6,772 nt of DNA. It comes from Candidatus Aciduliprofundum sp. JdFR-45. Its GTDB lineage: Archaea; Thermoplasmatota; Thermoplasmata; Thermoplasmatales; JdFR-45. Positions 4,874 through 6,772 of this stretch are shown here, in pieces (the first letter of the stretch is position 1; every line of letters begins with the position of its first letter). The stretch is taken from the NCBI GenBank assembly GCA_002011395.1, contig MTNG01000061.1, positions 1 through 6,772 on the forward strand, in the 5' to 3' direction. Position numbers and translations under genes: made by a program. The notes below the pieces were generated by a model. It was not told where the DNA came from. It did no database searches and saw nothing but the letters and a program-made list of their open reading frames with translations.

Positions 4874-6772
4874 CACATATCACCTCCCATGGCCCTCAGA
4901 ACGGACGCCACGTCGGTCCGGGAGAATAGCATGCCCAGCGCGGCGGATGCCAGCATGAACCCGGGCAGTGCGACGGAGAGCGTCCAGAGGGACATCTCGC
5001 CGAGGCAGAATGGAGCGGGGCTGTCGCCCAGCGTGGCGAATATGTTCAGGAGCACGTAGGATATTCCAAGCCCCGTCACGAGGCCCACCATGAGGGAGAG
5101 GATGACCACCACGGCCGCCTCCATCACTATGATCTTCGCCACGTCTCTGCGGGATCCGCCCCTGACCATGAAGAGGGCGAACTCACCCCTCCTCCTTATG
5201 AGGAGGGAATAGTGTATCACAAGTATGGCCACCGTGCCTATGATCACGAGGTGCATTATGAGCGTCCTGAGAAACGCCTTGAAGACGCTCGCGAAGGTGT
5301 CGCCCTCCTCATCGCCCATCCCCCTGTACTCCATGTGCACGCCGTAAGCAGCGGATGCGTATTCCGCCATGTCCGCGGGGTTGCCCTGCACCCTGGCCAG
5401 GACGTATTCCCTCCCCAGACCGGAGAAGACGCCGGAGGGTACCACGGCAGCGCCGCTGTTGCGTATTCCGGGGAACGTGGAGTATATCCCAACGACCTTC
5501 ATCCTGTGCATATCATCGCCGCGTACCACGTAGATGTAACTGCCCACGCTCACACCCATCTCACGGGCCACGGCCCTTGTCAGCACGACCTCGTTTGGAG
5601 CGCCCGTCAGAAATTCGCCCTCGTAGCGGAAGGCGTCCAGGTCATAGACCGTCTTGACGTAGTCTCCCGCATCAACCGCATACAGCATCACGGGGGTGTA
5701 ACCGGCTGTAGCATAACCCGCATCCACTATGCACATGGAAGTGGCGTTCACCTGCATCCATGAAATGAATGATGCGTAGGTAGCGTTGTCCAGAGACCCA
5801 ACGTACGCCTTCACATCTCCACCGCACTCCGCTATGTCGTTCAGTTCGCTCATCCTCTCCATGCTGTCCGTGAAGGAGGAGAGCAGAAGGCCGAGGGTGA
5901 GGACAAAGGCGAGTATGTAGGTGAGGGACGCAGTTCTTCTGGGCGCCCTCTTGACACCGTAGGCGACGATGTCCCCTATGCTTCCCCCGAGGCGCGCCAG
6001 GGCGCGGGCTATGGCTCCGTATATCTTCGTGGTGCCCATCACGAGCGCGCGGGACGTGGTGAGCGGGAGCAGGAAGAGTATGACCGGGAGCATGGGGATG
6101 AGCGTGATGAACACCACGAAAACAAGCAGGAGAAGCACACCCGCTCCGCCCCGCAGCCCCTCGGAGACCACGTACCACCCGCCTATAAGATACGCCCACA
6201 GAAGCGCGGATATGATTATATCCTTCGTTGAGCGGTAGACAGCCCTCTCCATTCCCTCCTCGTATCTGCTCAGCAGGTTCACGAGGGGGAGAGAGGACAC
6301 GGCGCTCCACGGCTTCCTGAAGGCAATCAGGAGGAAAATCACCGAGATGACGATGGACGCTATGAACATGTAGGGGTCAAGGGAATAGAAGAAATACCTC
6401 TGCCCCATGAGAACGACCGTGCTGTAATACCCGCTCAGAACACCCAGGAGAAGGCCCGCGATGCCGCCGACCACCCCATAGAGGAGCATCTCCGCCAGAA
6501 GCATGCGGAGAACGTCGCGCCTCGTTGCACCTCTGACCTCCATTACGCCGAGTTCGCGTCTCCTCTCAAAGATCTCTATGTCTATGCCAACCATGGAGAG
6601 GTAAACACCTAGGACTATGACGGGCGTTGAGAATATGAGGGGAAAGAGAAGTATGAAGGGGCTCGCGGCTTCGTAGGCCACGATGCGGGTGATCATTATG
6701 TTCGCCACCTGCCAGTCCAGGTCCGTGGTCTGGTCAAGTATGAGTTGTACCTGAAATCCCGTATCCGCGGCT
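4873..6772 (-). CDS. FtsX-type ABC transporter permease with two FtsX domains (N-terminus beyond right edge)
   Basis: This is the membrane partner of the ATPase at 4199-4873. The frame is open to the window end, so the protein starts outside; a GTG at 6708 is in frame but would begin inside the domain. About 633 codons are visible (residue numbers below count from 6708). A first FtsX unit has membrane segments near 18-40, 70-100 and 110-130, with the cytoplasmic coupling stretch RRRELGVMEVRGATRRDV between the first two. Two more hydrophobic segments follow (about 165-182, 189-222), then one at 258-280. A hydrophilic outer domain (about 281-480) resembling the MacB periplasmic core follows, then the second FtsX unit (about 487-510, 530-563, 575-598) with coupling stretch RRRGEFALFMVRGGSRRDV. 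This matches the ten-helix duplicated FtsX layout; the first helix and most of the first outer domain are missing here. The outer domain has Cys295 and Cys326 and two N-A-T sequons (N308, N321). The gene ends in TGATG with the ATPase. Substrate unknown. Confidence 0.92.
   Translation of the reverse strand, partial: AADTGFQVQLILDQTTDLDWQVANIMITRIVAYEAASPFILLFPLIFSTPVIVLGVYLSMVGIDIEIFERRRELGVMEVRGATRRDVLRMLLAEMLLYGVVGGIAGLLLGVLSGYYSTVVLMGQRYFFYSLDPYMFIASIVISVIFLLIAFRKPWSAVSSLPLVNLLSRYEEGMERAVYRSTKDIIISALLWAYLIGGWYVVSEGLRGGAGVLLLLVFVVFITLIPMLPVILFLLPLTTSRALVMGTTKIYGAIARALARLGGSIGDIVAYGVKRAPRRTASLTYILAFVLTLGLLLSSFTDSMERMSELNDIAECGGDVKAYVGSLDNATYASFISWMQVNATSMCIVDAGYATAGYTPVMLYAVDAGDYVKTVYDLDAFRYEGEFLTGAPNEVVLTRAVAREMGVSVGSYIYVVRGDDMHRMKVVGIYSTFPGIRNSGAAVVPSGVFSGLGREYVLARVQGNPADMAEYASAAYGVHMEYRGMGDEEGDTFASVFKAFLRTLIMHLVIIGTVAILVIHYSLLIRRRGEFALFMVRGGSRRDVAKIIVMEAAVVVILSLMVGLVTGLGISYVLLNIFATLGDSPAPFCLGEMSLWTLSVALPGFMLASAALGMLFSRTDVASVLRAMGGDM
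4879..4887 (-). promoter_or_regulatory. Perfect archaeal Shine-Dalgarno for the ABC ATPase gene
   Basis: GGAGGTGAT on the minus strand is a nine-base full complement to the archaeal 16S rRNA 3' tail. It lies inside the last codons of the permease (GGDM) and decides the start: ATG 4873 is five bases away, the GTG at 4876 two bases. It supports coupled translation of permease and ATPase. Confidence 0.85.

Noticed and set aside
5672..6310. A 212-codon minus-strand open frame inside the permease in another frame
   Set aside because: It lies wholly within the permease gene, is rich in R, H, P and G, and shows no hydrophobic or catalytic pattern.

Overview
This window is a compact, GC-rich (judged by eye) archaeal chromosome segment, most likely from a euryarchaeon. 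The evidence is an intact DNA topoisomerase VI pair in the order B then A, an archaeal SbcD-like stand-alone metallophosphoesterase, TATA boxes placed about 26 bases before start codons (leaderless transcription), and Shine-Dalgarno sequences matching the archaeal 16S tail where genes overlap inside operons. The Top6B C-terminal extension resembles the methanogen (Methanosarcina-type) enzyme rather than the shorter Sulfolobus form. I cannot place the organism more precisely; a Thermoplasmatota or methanogen-related lineage is a guess.

Layout from left to right. (1) 1-328, minus strand: the first 109 codons of a thiamine-monophosphate kinase (thiL), cut by the window edge. (2) 329-381: a 53-base divergent promoter region that appears to use one TATA-like element for both directions, overlapped by a perfect 7-bp inverted repeat. 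(3) 382-1101, plus strand: a calcineurin-type metallophosphoesterase with all metal-binding motifs. (4) 1103-4104, minus strand: a two-gene operon, top6B then top6A, joined by an ATGA overlap and read from a TATA box at 4128-4137. It ends tail to tail with the phosphoesterase, with one base between the stop codons. (5) 4105-4198: a 94-base gap holding the top6B promoter. (6) 4199-6772, minus strand: an operon of a large duplicated FtsX-type permease, whose N-terminus lies beyond the right edge, followed by its MacB/LolD-type ATPase, joined by a TGATG overlap.

Functionally, Top6A and Top6B form the A2B2 type IIB topoisomerase that relaxes and decatenates DNA. The permease and ATPase form one Type VII-like (mechanotransmission) ABC transporter of unknown substrate. 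ThiL makes thiamine diphosphate. The phosphoesterase is probably a nuclease or phosphodiesterase of unknown substrate.

No stretch over 300 bases lacks a gene. I saw no RNA genes, mobile elements, CRISPR arrays or clear new system. The points worth a second look are the shared divergent promoter, the corrected top6B start, the one-base convergent junction and the details of the transporter's outer domain.
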